From NCBI GenBank assembly GCA_022605955.1, contig JAKCOZ010000001.1:73042520-73106519 (forward strand): a stretch of DNA of 64,000 bases. The letters run 5' to 3'. Under the pieces are notes generated by a model. It was given only the letters and a program-made list of their open reading frames with translations, ran no database searches and was not told the origin of the DNA. The DNA is from Rallus limicola. Its lineage: Eukaryota > Chordata > Aves > Gruiformes > Rallidae. A program made the translations under genes and the position numbers. Of this stretch, positions 12,243-23,553 are shown in pieces (the stretch's first letter is position 1; every line of letters starts with the position of its first letter).

Positions 12243-12248
12243 TGTAAA
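12243..12248. repeat. Target-site duplication (left), TGTAAA
   Basis: A direct repeat matching 12636-12641, bracketing the 387-bp LTR. Confidence 0.85.
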
Positions 12249-12635
12249 TGTGGAGGAATGGCTAGCTAACAAAGGCCAAGTAGACACAGGCCAGCTGGCT
12301 GAGCTGGAGTTTGGGAGGCATCCTACACAGCTAATCTAGTTGCTGATATGGCCAGGATGTTCTACCCTTGGCTACATAAGTTGCAAACAACAGGATGCCT
12401 CTTTGTTCAGGTATGAGAGTCTCTTTGTTTAGGCGTGAGAAAAGGGGGATTTAGCTGACCACAGATGAAGAACTAAGGGCAGGACTAACCTTAAAGCAGT
12501 AACTGATGATGAGCTTGGCTTTTGCAATATGTAATGAGCTAATTAGAACTATTATAAAAGACGACTGTACTATTCAATAAATGGAGCTTGCTGATCATTC
12601 GTATCGAGTGCACTTGTTTTCCCTCCGTCTCGACA
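12249..12635 (+). mobile_element. Solo LTR of an avian endogenous retrovirus, 387 bp
   Basis: The element begins TGTGGAGGAATGG and ends CTCGACA, so it has TG...CA termini. The 6-bp direct repeat TGTAAA flanks it exactly (12243-12248 and 12636-12641). Inside are a TATA-like attataaaag (12551-12560) and an AATAAA (12576-12581), in plus orientation and antisense to the gene. A 6-bp duplication is usual for ERVK/class II elements, but the family is not identified. There is no internal region or second LTR next to it, so it is a solo LTR. It contains no coding sequence. Confidence 0.85.
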
Positions 12636-12641
12636 TGTAAA
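12636..12641. repeat. Target-site duplication (right), TGTAAA
   Basis: A direct repeat matching 12243-12248. Confidence 0.85.
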
Positions 12642-13328
12642 CACATAAAATAAGCTAGAGAAGAAATCACATAGCAGCTTGGAGAAGGTATAAATACTAA
12701 GAATTTTCTTTCAGAACATCAAAAGCAGAAATCTTGTTTGAGGGTCAAGTGTGATAAAACAGTAAATGCAGAAACAGTAACAGAGTAGTGGGAAGCTCTG
12801 TTGTTGTTTGGTTTTTTTAACATCAAATGTTCACCATGGCAGAGGAGCCTTCGTAACAGTGGAAAATCTTTTTTATTTTCCACCAGGGAACATGTCTTTA
12901 ACAAACACTGAACAAATAAGGATTCATATAAACAACAGAAAAAACAAAATATTAAATAGCTGACTAATCAGCATTGAATTCTTAACTTAAAATTACCCCT
13001 CTACCACAGGAGAGTTTCATTAATCTTCGGGTAGTGAGGTGCTTTTGATGACAGACTGGAACCTAACAACTTGCCTTTTACACACATCTGTACTGCTGCC
13101 CCGTAGAAGCTGTTCCAGAAAATGGAGTTCATGGGCAGATGGAAAAGACACCACAGAAGAGCTGAGACTGCTTTTCTAAGTAACACTACTGCTCACAGGC
13201 TGTCAACTAGCACGTAGACAAAAGGCATCTGATGATACAGTCTACTCCAGACATCAAAAAGCATCTGATAAAGAGTCCTTGGTGAAGGGTCTTAAGACAC
13301 TAATAGGCTGAAGGGTAGAACTGAGTAC

Positions 13329-13333
13329 CACTG
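13329..13333. repeat. Target-site duplication (left), CACTG
   Basis: A direct repeat matching 14517-14521 at the edges of the long LTR. Confidence 0.78.
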
Positions 13334-14516
13334 TGTTGCAGTTTTGCATAGTTAGCTAATGAGAGAGAGGGCCATGTGCTAGAGAAAATGACTGCTAGAG
13401 TCTTCGGCCAGCCTGCTTATAGCGCCTCTGAGAATCACATACAGGAGACAAAGACTCCACCAGAACACGCAGTGCCAGGAAGATCGCAATTTTGGCCCGT
13501 TAAGGGCATTGGGATGTCTATTTGTATATAAATGTAAGCAGTTGGCAGACACAAAAGGCCGGGAAGGCGGCGCGCCCAGGTACCCGGGCGAGAGATGCCC
13601 CTGCAGCCCGAGCTGAAGCACGTGGAGTAGCCGGAGGAAAGGACCCATGGAGGAGGCAGAGACCCGACCTGCCCAGTGGAGAGGCCCCACGCTGGATGGA
13701 GCCGGTGGATACATAGAGAAAATGCCGTGACTTATGTTGGGATGAGCCCCTGCCAGCACAAGCGACCTACAGAGATGAGCCAAACAGGTTTGCTGGAGGA
13801 GGCATCATAGCCCCGTGGAGGACTGGGGCTGAGAGACATTGTGATTTGTTGCTGCCTGCCAGAGCAGAGATGAAGCCCGGTGGGAAGAGATTTGCCTTGG
13901 AGATGGTTCGTGGAGGACTGGCTCTTGTGGGTGAGATCCTACGGTGCAGCAGGGGGAGGCTGTGTGGAATGGATGCCCCCATCCCGGCCGAGAAGAAAAC
14001 CAACTTGCAAGGGACTGACCAAAGCCCCCATGTCCTAGTCCCTGCCCCCATCCTATGCTGTGAGCAGGAGAGGGGAAGAAGGGAGCAAAATCATGGCTGA
14101 AAGGGAAGTCTGCTTTAGAATGGAGGGGTGGGGGGAAGGTGTTACCGAGACCCCCATTTTCCCCAGTCCCTGCCCCTCCTGGGCTGCGACCGGGAGGGAA
14201 GAAGGGAGCAAACTTCTAACTAAAGCCTGCTAAGGAGGGAGTGGTGGGGGAAAAGTGTTTGCCTGGTTTGCATTTGTTTCAAGATTGTTGGTTGCCCTCC
14301 TGACTCTGGTTTTTCACTGTTTCTCTTTAGTGTAGTGTAATAAATTAGATAACTTTCTCTTCAGCACTCTGTGTTGAGTCTGTTTTGCCCGCGTCATTAA
14401 CGAGTTTGACTCTTGAGCCGCCCAATTCTATTATTTCTCCCCTGTCCAACTAAGAAGGGGAGTAACAGACTGATTTTGGTGGGCATCTGGCCTTTGGCCA
14501 GGGCTCAACCACCACA
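13334..14516 (+). mobile_element. Solo LTR of an avian endogenous retrovirus, about 1.18 kb
   Basis: It begins TGTTGCAG, ends CAACCACCACA, and is flanked by the 5-bp direct repeat CACTG (13329-13333 and 14517-14521). It is more GC- and CpG-rich than its surroundings. It has a TATA-like tatataaa (13525-13532) and an AATAAA (14339-14344), in plus orientation and antisense to C2CD5. An imperfect tandem duplication of about 120 bp lies inside (about 14023-14140 and 14141-14258). A 5-bp duplication is compatible with ERVL or other avian LTR groups. Open frames inside (for example 13379-13783 antisense and 13846-14100) are not recognisable proteins. No internal viral genes are present. Confidence 0.82.
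14023..14258 (+). repeat. Imperfect tandem duplication inside the long LTR
   Basis: Two adjacent units of about 118-120 bp share the order agtccctgccc, ctgcgac/ctgtgag, gggaagaagggagcaaa and a final g-rich ggggaaggtgtt/gggaaaagtgtt. They run from about 14023 to 14140 and from 14141 to 14258. The edges are approximate. Confidence 0.7.
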
Positions 14517-14521
14517 CACTG
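14517..14521. repeat. Target-site duplication (right), CACTG
   Basis: A direct repeat matching 13329-13333. Confidence 0.78.
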
Positions 14522-16084
14522 AATGAAATGTCTAAGACTGGAAAGAGAAGGTCAATTTAAATGCTCAGTTTTCACAGCAGGGACATCTGTAACTCAGGGT
14601 TGTGTACTTCAAACACATTTATGAAACATCTGTGAGAGGACAAAACCAGGTGACTGCTGATGGCCTTATTTTAAGCCTTATTTTAAGGGTAGTACAATCA
14701 ATTGCAGCAGGACTTAAAGGATAACCAACAAGGAATCAAAGATTTGGTGGTAATAATAGATAACTCTGACAATGATAACTGAGCTCAACAGCACTCAAAT
14801 GATATACACTGATACCATTAGAAGGGAACAGATAACTGTGCTCAGAAGAAAGATGGGGAAAGTCACAAAGACAAGAGAAGGGGGACAAGGACAACCGAAT
14901 GTACAGAGCAACTTTGATATAATGGACAACGCCATTAGTCTCTTATCCAGATCAAGGAGATCCAGCAAGGAGCACAAGACAACCACAAATAGCATAAAGA
15001 CGACTGATACAGAGCAATGAGTCACTGTGTTCCCAATATAAAGAAAAAGGAAGAAGTGGCAGATACAGTGTAAGAATCTGGCTCTTGTACAGGTACAGAT
15101 CCTGATGAAAAATTCTGTGAACACTGAAGACCCACACAGGCTCAAAATGCAGCTCAGTGCAAAGGCTATGCACAGAGCTAGGCTACTGACCAAGGCTTTG
15201 GTTTACAAAGACAGTAACTTTCCTTTAGGATGCTACTGAACTATGAACCCATACAGAATGCTATTCTGGGGGGGGTTTTCTTCCCCCCCATCTCCCCTCT
15301 TACATCGATGCGATATGGATTCCTGACTAATCCCTATCAGCAACCACATGGAGTTGGTACACTTCCCCCTACGCCAGATTCTTAAATAATTTTTAAATGG
15401 AGACAACTAAATGGACACCTCGCAAAGTTCTACTGCCAGCAATGTAGCCCAAACACCTGTACTGTAGTGTGAAGTAAAAGTGACATGGATTTAAAGTCTC
15501 ATGATTTTTAGTTATTCATTATAACCAATTCTGTGTTGATAGGTTGCAACACTTTTTAAAAATACATCTATAAATACCACAGAAGAAATTAGAAACTGCT
15601 CTAGTATTTGACCTCAGCGCATTCTTTAGCAAATGACCAACACTGAGATGGATAAAAACACTGTAGGTGATTTAACAACTCTGTATCGGTTTGGACCGCT
15701 TTTTTTTTTAACAGCGAAGTCTACAAATCCAGTGAACACAAGGACTTAAATTGAGAACACAGCACAATCACAAAGCAAGGCAAATACAATGCACTTGTTG
15801 AACAAGAGTACTGGAACAGTGAATTGCTGGCTTTAAGTAACATACCTGACACACAGCACCAAAACGTCACATTATATGGCTACAAATATTTAAAAAGCAT
15901 TCTGTGCTCCATACTTCTACTTTCACTGACCCTGAAAACTAGAAACCAGTTGGAGCCTAAAAAAAAAATCTTCAGAAACTTGTTACTCTTGGAACTTGTA
16001 AAATAAAAAGTCCTAAATAATAATAAAAAGTTTTGTCATTTTGCAGCCTACAGTGTAAGTTAGAAAATATGTTTGTAACTGTAC

Positions 16085-16148
16085 CAGAAGGTGGTGGAAC
16101 ATCTGTCAGTAGAGAATGCACATCTTCCATTGCATCTGTATCATCTAT
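16085..16148 (-). CDS. C2CD5: C2CD5 coding exon 16 (64 nt)
   Basis: 21 codons plus one base (about 682-703): the acidic IDDTDAMEDVHSLLTD followed by VPPPS. The acceptor is CTTTTCCAG|ATA and the donor TCTG|GTACAG. Confidence 0.95.
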
Positions 16149-17961
16149 CTGGAAAAGGAAAAATTGGGAAAAAAAAATCATGTTGCTGTTTCAGTCAGAA
16201 GTCACTGGAAGATGTAAAAACTTTTTTCACCAAGAGATCTGTATCTGGCAGCTAAGTTGAGATTTTACAAAAGAATTCCATCCACTAGCCCTCTGAATTT
16301 TAACTAGCAGCCTGGGTTCACAATGCTTGAAAAAAATTCTCTTAATTAAACTGTGTTAAAAATAAAGCAATGTGCATGAACACACTGAAACTACAATGGA
16401 TAAGAGAATTATTTAAAAAAAATATTTTTAAGCAAAGGTCCACACAACAGCTTACAACTTTTTCCAGGTAAGGATCTTGGGCTGCTAGAGCCCTCACAAG
16501 GTCTGTAATTATACTGATGTAATCACTCTCTGCCTATTCCGGTGACACATAAAAATATTTTCAAGGCTTTAAAGACTTTGCTTAGCATGAACAGCAGAGG
16601 AATTAAACAGGAAAAGGTAAATTTGGGGATTGCTAGTTTTTACTATCCAAATAAATTCTACTCCATCCAATCTTCAAGAACTTCTGTTATTTGTATCAGG
16701 AAGAATTTTCCAAAAGTATTTACAAAACAAAAAAAAAAAACCAAACACTTGATACAAAAAATAGCAAATAATACTTGATGAAAACTGTGCTCCTTTCCTT
16801 TTAATGTGAGAGTTAATTAGTATCAAAGTTACTTTCAGGGACCCTTACTATGTTTACTTTGATCCTAGAGAATACTAGGATCACTGGAGAATAAAATTTA
16901 CTCGAAGAGCAGAAGCAACAATCAACCTCAATTTATTATACTTTCCCCAACCTGTTATTATAACCTCTCCCACCTATTATTTTTTCTACTCTTACCTCTG
17001 TTTTTAAATGAACTATTGTTACAGTGCTCTCTCATTCTCCCTAACTACAATCCTTCTTTCAGGTTATTTTCTATGAAGACTGTGATTTGTGAAGATTAAC
17101 AAAAATTAATGTATTAAATGTAATTTAGGCTGTAATTACAGACTGTATTTTAATTCTTTTCTTTTTCTTAGTCTAGTACAGTTATTTGTAATACCTGTGT
17201 CTACAAGAAGGTGATAAAAATTCTAGCCTTCTTCGGTACTTCACTCTTTCGAAAATGTACAATGTTAAAATAACATTTTAGTGAATAGAGAGGTAAAAGA
17301 AGTCTATGGGTTTTTTTTCATCTCTAGGTGGTGTTCTTGGTTATAGTTATAGAAAGAATTGGGAGGTAGTCTTTGATGTTTTTAATTCTTGAACTCGGAA
17401 AAGCAACAGCTGTAGTTCAGAGAAGTTGTCTTTGATGTGCTATATTGACACATGTGGTTTTCTGAGTGCCTGGAATAATACCAGTTTTGGAAACTAATAA
17501 TGCTGAATATCCAACTGTAACAATAAGAGCTTTGAATCAGGAAGAATATACAAGCTTTTTTCCTTTGCTATCTCTGAAGTGTGACAATACAGAACTTCAA
17601 TGTTTAAAAATATATATTTAAGTTTTGGATTAGTCATAACTGCTGCAGAGTGGCATTTTCTACCAGCTCTTAGTTATTATTCTAGATATTACTACATGTT
17701 CATGAGCAGTAGGGAAATCTTTTCTCAAATACTGTTTAGGCAGAATATAGCTGTGTTATAAACAAAAAGAATAAGAGAAAGACAATGCAAAATCCAATAC
17801 TTAAGAATTTTCCACTTAATGAAAACATTAAAAACTATATACAATTTAAGAACTGTCTGAAAATTTGTAAGAAAAGCTTTTATCGTGGGTTTAGTTTTTT
17901 TCAATACATATCTCAGGGTGGAAGAACAAGTATGAAAATGAGTTCTGAAAACATTATTCAC
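16149..17961 (-). other. Intron 15
   Basis: 1813 bp, AT-rich, with A-runs near 16728-16740. Nothing recognisable. Confidence 0.85.
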
Positions 17962-18102
17962 CTCCAAGACAAAAGCATCCTTCTTCCCATGTGAGAGGTC
18001 TAGCTCTGTGACTTCATCAGAGCTTTCTGATTGAGATCTTAATAACCTTGAACGTTGTCTTGGCTCTGGAATGGGAGACCCAATGATTTCTTCAGGTAGC
18101 TC
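17962..18102 (-). CDS. C2CD5: C2CD5 coding exon 15
   Basis: 141 nt, phase 0-0, 47 codons (about 635-681). It encodes ELPEEIIGSPIPEPRQ, then the basic/serine patch RSRLLRSQSESSDE and LDLSHGKKDAFVLE. The RSxS pattern around Ser657-Ser659 suggests a basophilic kinase or 14-3-3-type site (inference). The acceptor is CCTTTCTAG|GAG and the donor GAG|GTGAAT. Confidence 0.95.
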
Positions 18103-18439
18103 CTAGAAAGGATATAAAAATTAAGTTGTTTTATGTAGTTTACAAACCATTTCAATTATAAGCAATCTGTTAACAATTCTAAGAAGGAGAACACCCTGAA
18201 ACTAATTTTACTGAAAAATAAATCTAACTCAGCACAAACTTATTTGGATATATGGATTAAAAGGACTGGAAATTCCAGTACATTCTCCCCATAAAAAAGT
18301 GAAAAGAATCTGTATCTCTATTAAAAAAAACAACTTATGTTCTGAATGATTCAGTCAATAAGAATTCAGAGAGATACACAGTGCGTATCTGTTTCACTCA
18401 AAAATGCTTTATTTTTAAGAATACAAACCCTTTACTTAC
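18103..18439 (-). other. Intron 14
   Basis: 337 bp with no recognisable feature. Confidence 0.88.
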
Positions 18440-18604
18440 TGGAGGATTAATCTCATAAAGCTCCTTGTTTTTTGCTATTGTATCATTTATTTTCTTTTGC
18501 ATGTGAGATATATGCTGCTCACAGGTGCCATCATTCGGAGTCTTCCCAGCAATCTGAATACCACCAGGTGTTGGCAAAGCTGCTAGATACACCCCTGTTG
18601 CAGA
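18440..18604 (-). CDS. C2CD5: C2CD5 coding exon 14
   Basis: 165 nt, phase 0-0, 55 codons (about 580-634): SATGVYLAALPTPGGIQI, then a helical stretch ISHMQKKINDTIAKNKELYE ending INPP. The acceptor AATTTTGAAG|TCT has a poor pyrimidine tract. The donor is CCA|GTAAGT. Confidence 0.95.
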
Positions 18605-19630
18605 CTTCAAAATTCATTAGGAAAAATTACAATTATATAAGCAGGTACTTGCAGTATTTTCATGTAAAGTTTTCCATAATGGCTATGCTATCATGGACAG
18701 CACTGTGACATGTACATTAGATCATGATTTCTTCCCATAAAAGCCAGGCATCTCTCTCCTGTTTGCTTATTAAAAAAAAAAAAAAAATAGAGCAGCACTA
18801 TTCTTTCAATAAACTTGCTTCTCTCCTCATGGGTGGAGCTATTAACTTACCTAAAAGTTCCAAACAAAATAGGAATTAAAATCTCTGCCCTAGTATATTT
18901 TGCATAGGCAAGCGATGGTTTCACGGATTTAAAACTCAGCCAAACCATTTACAGCATCACTGAGGTTGTGACAGTCCCATTTCTATTTACAGAAAACAGA
19001 ACATCAGTTCAGACAAAAGAACATGCAAGGCAGTCAGTATTACCCAAGCAGTCTCTTATCCTGATGCAGAAAGAAGCAGCATACTTCCATATTCTAACCC
19101 CACATGACAGAATGAGGTTAGAAAATGTTGTTAACATTTCTTGGCTAACTGTAAGACACTTCCCATCTATAATTTTTTTTTTAGTGCCATCAAAGAAGAG
19201 GCAAGGGACTTTATGTTGGCAGGTAACCAAAAGATTTATTGAGAGACCTAATGGACCTTATTTGTCGTGGAACTGTAATGCAACTTGAGGAACAGGGATC
19301 TCTCTGACAGAACCTTTAAAGAGCACAGTAACTTTTCTGTGATTTATTCCATTAAACCACTTAACATGTCTTTTCCTCTCATCCCCGTTCTAATAATCTC
19401 GTCCTCTAACAGTTTCCAGAGACTTGAATCTTCTTTCTCTGGTGCTGAAAGACAGTCTGTCCTGATTTGTCAACAATTAAACACCTCATTCTTTTCCATC
19501 ACTTCATTTACTCTTAAATGACAATTTACTATAGGTACTCTGAATTCCACAACACCTTTACATCTCCATGCCTCAAAAAAAAAAATACTGTAAGAAAGCC
19601 AAAGAATCTCAAGATTAAAACCATACTTAC
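18605..19630 (-). other. Intron 13
   Basis: 1026 bp with an A-run at about 18772-18787. No other feature was recognised. Confidence 0.85.
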
Positions 19631-19817
19631 TGCCAGCCCCATCAGCATATTTTCACCCACAGTGATCTGAATTCTCAGCCCAAACAGAGCATTCATTCCT
19701 CTCAGCTTCAGTTTATTCATCAGTTGGGTGTGTACTTCATATTCCATAAATGGCAAGAGATTACTGATAGATGTTGCATTTGCTTCAGCTTGAGCTTTCT
19801 TCTTTAGACGGCATAAC
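19631..19817 (-). CDS. C2CD5: C2CD5 coding exon 13
   Basis: 187 nt: one base finishing R517, then 62 codons (about 518-579). It opens with the basic, Ala-rich helix LCRLKKKAQAEANAT, continues MEYEVHTQLMNKLKLRG, and contains GMNALFGL (about 557-564), the third and most diverged copy of the repeated element, then ITVGENMLMGLA. The acceptor is TATTGTCAG|G and the donor GCA|GTAAGT. Confidence 0.95.
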
Positions 19818-21579
19818 CTGACAATACAGAACAGTACATGACATCAGCAGATACATGGTTTTAATGTTCCAGTTTGAAGACTGGAAGTTTTGGTTATTTT
19901 TTTTCCTCACTGTATATAACTTAATACAATCAGTTTCTTTTAATGTATCTTAAAATCACGTTAAAAATAAATTCTTGTCAGGAAGATCAAAGCATGCTCG
20001 GGCATTGAGTCTCAGTTTTTATTTTCAATAGGAAACTGTATACTCATATTAACTACAATAATAGAAAGACTTTGAGGTGAACTTCTGAACTATAGCTTAA
20101 GGTCACCTTTTTTCTTCATTTGGGGGGTGGGAGGGATGTTTGAAGAATCATTCTAGAGAAAAATGGGACATCTGTAAATGTTCCAGAGATCAGGGAGGAT
20201 CGATCGTGTGACACTAAGAGTCAAATACCACCACAGAAGTTTACCAATATGGCAAATAACAAAAGAGGAGAGCAGAGCACATCTCTATAGAATAGGTCCA
20301 GTAATTCTGCTCTAGCAAAAGTCAGAAGATTATAATCATAGGATCATTAAAAAACCTCAGGTGAGAAGGGACATCAGCAGCTCTCTGGTCCAACCTCCTA
20401 TACAAAGAAAGCAGGGACAACTCTGAGCTCAGACCAGGATATGCTCAGAGCTTTATCCAGCCAGGTCTCAAAAACTCCCCAAAACTGGAGACTGCACAAC
20501 CTCCAAGGCAACTTGCCCCACACCACAGGGTAAGTAACCACCTCATGGGTAAGTAGTTTTTCCTTATATCCACTCTGACCTCTCTTGCCCCCTGCCTCTC
20601 ACTCTCCCACTGAGCAGCAGCATGAAGACCCTGGCAACATATGCTCCATAACCTCCTTAGAGATACCCAGAGGCTGCAATTAGGTTCCCCTGAATCTTTC
20701 CTCCCTCTAGACTGAACAAGCCCCACACCCTCAGTGTCTCTTCACAGGGCTGGTGCTCCTTAGTCCCTTGGTGGCCCTTCACTGAACTTGCTCTAAGTTT
20801 TCTGATGCCTGTCTAAACCACCAGAGGCCAAGACTGGACAGGTATTGTATTGTTTGGTCCCACTCATTGCAGTCTAACTGGTAAACCTGATGAGAACGCA
20901 GTCTACCTGCCCTTCCACATCATTAAAATGCTCAACAGGACAGGTCTCATTAGTGACTCTATTATACTTGTCACTGCCACCCAGGTAGGTTATGAACCAT
21001 AAACCCCTACCCTCTCAGCCCAGCCATTCAACCAGTAGTAGCTGGCCACCTATACAGACCGTACATAGCTAACTCTTCCTCCTTTCTCACTGTAAATCAC
21101 TTTACTCCCTTTTCCAAACTAAAAAGTCAAAGGCCTCAGCATAAACTGGACACACCCAACAATTCTACAGAGATGTTCAGTTGTGGTAATGAGCACAGAA
21201 TTAACACAACTGTTAACAACAAACAATTGAGTATGCAGCTGTATCTGATATTGCTAGCAGTACCAAACAGCAAGTGAAGGCACAAAAACTCTTACAGCCT
21301 GGCAGACAAAACTCAGCAATTCTCACAGGCATTAAAAAAAAACAATAAAAAAAACCCCAGAACATTTACCAAATGTCCATCAACATTAACAAGTTACATG
21401 TCCATCAAGGGACATGACACAGAATGTAGGGGTAGATGGCTGTCCTCCTGCAGCCTAATACACTGCCCTTAACTCCTACAAATTCCACAAGAATTCAGTC
21501 TTGACATACTGGATTTTCGCAAGAGGAACTTTTTCAAAGATCTCCAAAACTTTACTAAGAAAGCATTTTGATAAGATAC
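19818..21579 (-). other. Intron 12
   Basis: 1762 bp, roughly a third of it a CR1 fragment in the gene's own orientation (20333-20860). The rest is not recognisable. Confidence 0.85.
20333..20860 (-). mobile_element. CR1 LINE fragment, about 0.5 kb
   Basis: Read in complement, this is the CR1 3' third. On the plus strand it shows the rc 3' end (ataggatcattaaaaa), then aagggacatcagcagctctc, gagactgcacaacctccaag, a tttttccttatatccactct stretch, gctgcaattaggttcccctg, and a block near 20770 reading ttggtggcccttcactgaac. It runs in the same orientation as C2CD5. It is diverged and has no intact frame. Confidence 0.92.
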
Positions 21580-21771
21580 CTGGCTTGGATAAGACATCCC
21601 TTCCCAATAACTACTGCCTCTACAGGAAGATCAATTGTGGTGAAGAGGACATCAGGAACTTTTTGCTTCCTGCAGTTGTAACAGTAAGTGAGGTGAGCAG
21701 GGAATGGCATGTTCAGTTCATCATATGGTATATGGCAAAATCCACAACCTGGTGGTGAAGCTTCTTCAAGC
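21580..21771 (-). CDS. C2CD5: C2CD5 coding exon 12 (CxxC...CxxC)
   Basis: 192 nt: one base finishing R453, 63 codons (about 454-516), and two bases of R517. It encodes PPGCGFCHIPYDELNMPF and then HLTYCYNCRKQKVPDVL. Two CxxC pairs, C462/C465 and C483/C486, are 17 residues apart, the spacing of a small zinc-ribbon or knuckle (inference). FTTIDLPVEAVVIGKG follows. The acceptor is TATTTTTAG|G and the donor CCAG|GTATCT. Confidence 0.95.
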
Positions 21772-23457
21772 CTAAAAATACATTATGGAGAACGTACTTA
21801 AAATATCTGCTTCAACGATCAATATGCAAACATGTGTATAAACACCTACAGATGCCTACTTAAATCATACACTGCAGCTATACTCTGCTTCATTACACAA
21901 GTACAGCATTTTAATTAATTTGAAAATTAGGCTGCACACTACTAGCTAAAATGCTATAATTAAAACATGCATTGAAACTTCTTATGCAAGGATCAAAAAG
22001 GTTATATACAATGAGACAATTTATGTAGGCATTAAACATTACTGAGCTGGCTTTAGGCACTGTGATTTCTATGTGTAGTTCATGGTACAACAGCTGTACC
22101 AAACACAATAAAGTTTCTTAAATGGACTGTGTCCAAAAGCTACACAACCCTAATGAGTAGAACATAAACAACAAACCAACCATCCTACTGAGAAGCAGCA
22201 CAAGTATATATTAACACTGTAAGAACAGCAGCAAGATTATTTCCTACGATAAGGTATTAGGTAAAAATTTGTTATTCATGTAGAACACTTTGCCCTGCTC
22301 CCTAAGCAACATCCAGGAATGAGACCTATAGGAATACGAACAAGGAAAGCACAGGCTAACTGCATCACCACAAATCTGTTGTTTCACATAATTTTTCTCA
22401 ATGAATTTTGAATAAATGCTTAAAAAAATCTGACAGATGTGGCACATCAGTTATCGCTGACTGTGGCAAATGTATTTTGTCCGTTGTTTTACCTTCCTTT
22501 GGCTTTTTCAATCACCTATGCCAAGACTTTTAGTACCACAGAAATATATTTTTTGATAAATGCAATTCTCTTCCTATTATGAATGCGACATTTTTTTCTC
22601 TCCATCTTATGGTAAATACAGAAACAAGTATTTTTCTTCTGACTATAGTTTCCAAAGGTTTATCTATACAAGAAGATAATGGCCTCCTGGTAACAAAATA
22701 ATAAATAATACTGTGTTGGCAGGGTACAGTAATCCAAGTGCTAAGGTTGAATAAACAGCCTCCCTTATGACTACAATAGTCACTTGGAATATTTGATGAC
22801 TATCCTGATGAACACATAATAAGTTACCAATATGCATTAATTTATTTTTAAAAGTAACTGTTTGTCAATACTCATTCTTCAAATTTTACTTGCAAGAGAA
22901 GAAACAAAGGGAAACATTGTTTTTTCCCTTCAGTTCCATGACTTTGTTCATAACTTTCAACTAAACTATACACCTTTTGTAAGAATCTGGCACAACCTTT
23001 GTTATACAACCAAGCTATGTTATCTCCCATGCAGCTCTTCAATGCTATATAGAGAGCATTTATATACACATTACAGCCATAGCAGCATTTGGCTTATGCA
23101 ATTTATCATACATCTGTCATTTTTTACAGTGTGATAGAAAGTTGAGAAAGATACCTGAAGAGTGGCAAAGGAAGAAAAAAAACCAAACAACTTGAGTTAT
23201 GATCTGTGGTTAGTAGTCAAACGTGTTACCTTATTCAGACTGTTAGAAATAAAAACAGAATATCTAATTTGGTGCAGAGTTCCATTACTTCTGTTGTTGT
23301 TGTTGTTAGTGAAAAGCAGTAAAGTGGTTGGTCCCGCATCCTGCACTGTAACACTGTAACCTACCCTAATAGAGAAGAACTATCTTGGCTCTGAGGAAAA
23401 AAATCAACCTCTCCCTTCTCTGACCCTATGGAAAAGAAGCCAGGCTGCCATGACAAC
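21772..23457 (-). other. Intron 11
   Basis: 1686 bp of AT-rich intron with a short (TTG)n tract near 23291-23307. Its donor (AAG|GTTGTC) is poor. Confidence 0.85.
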
Positions 23458-23553
23458 CTTTGTTCCAAACAGCCTTCCATGGTGCCATCCTGAAGAAACC
23501 TAGGGTTCAGTACAGCTGCTGTGCCAGACGCGGACAAAATACAGACCTCTTCA
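23458..23553 (-). CDS. C2CD5: C2CD5 coding exon 11
   Basis: 96 nt: one base finishing C421, 31 codons (about 422-452), and two bases of R453. It encodes EEVCILSASGTAAVLN, then PRFLQDGTMEGCLEQ. The SGTAAV element pairs with HAVVGY of exon 10 exactly as the GTACTL element pairs with NAVVGY in exon 6. The acceptor is TCTTATAG|T. The donor AAAG|GTTGTC is non-consensus at +3 to +6. Confidence 0.94.

Larger units (their letters stand above)
11492..16084 (-). other. Intron 16
   Basis: 4593 bp, the most repeat-loaded small intron of the window. It holds an unidentified GC-richer stretch at about 11785-12075, two solo LTRs (12249-12635 and 13334-14516) and an unidentified segment at 14700-15230. The remainder is AT-rich intron. 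Confidence 0.85.

Noticed and set aside
13379..14100. Open frames of 84-134 codons on both strands
   Set aside because: They sit inside the 1.18-kb solo LTR. They reflect its GC-rich composition and do not resemble any protein.
14700..15230. Open frames at 14772-15020 and 14795-15193 after the long LTR
   Set aside because: No splice context or recognisable product. They might be part of an old repeat, but no family could be named.
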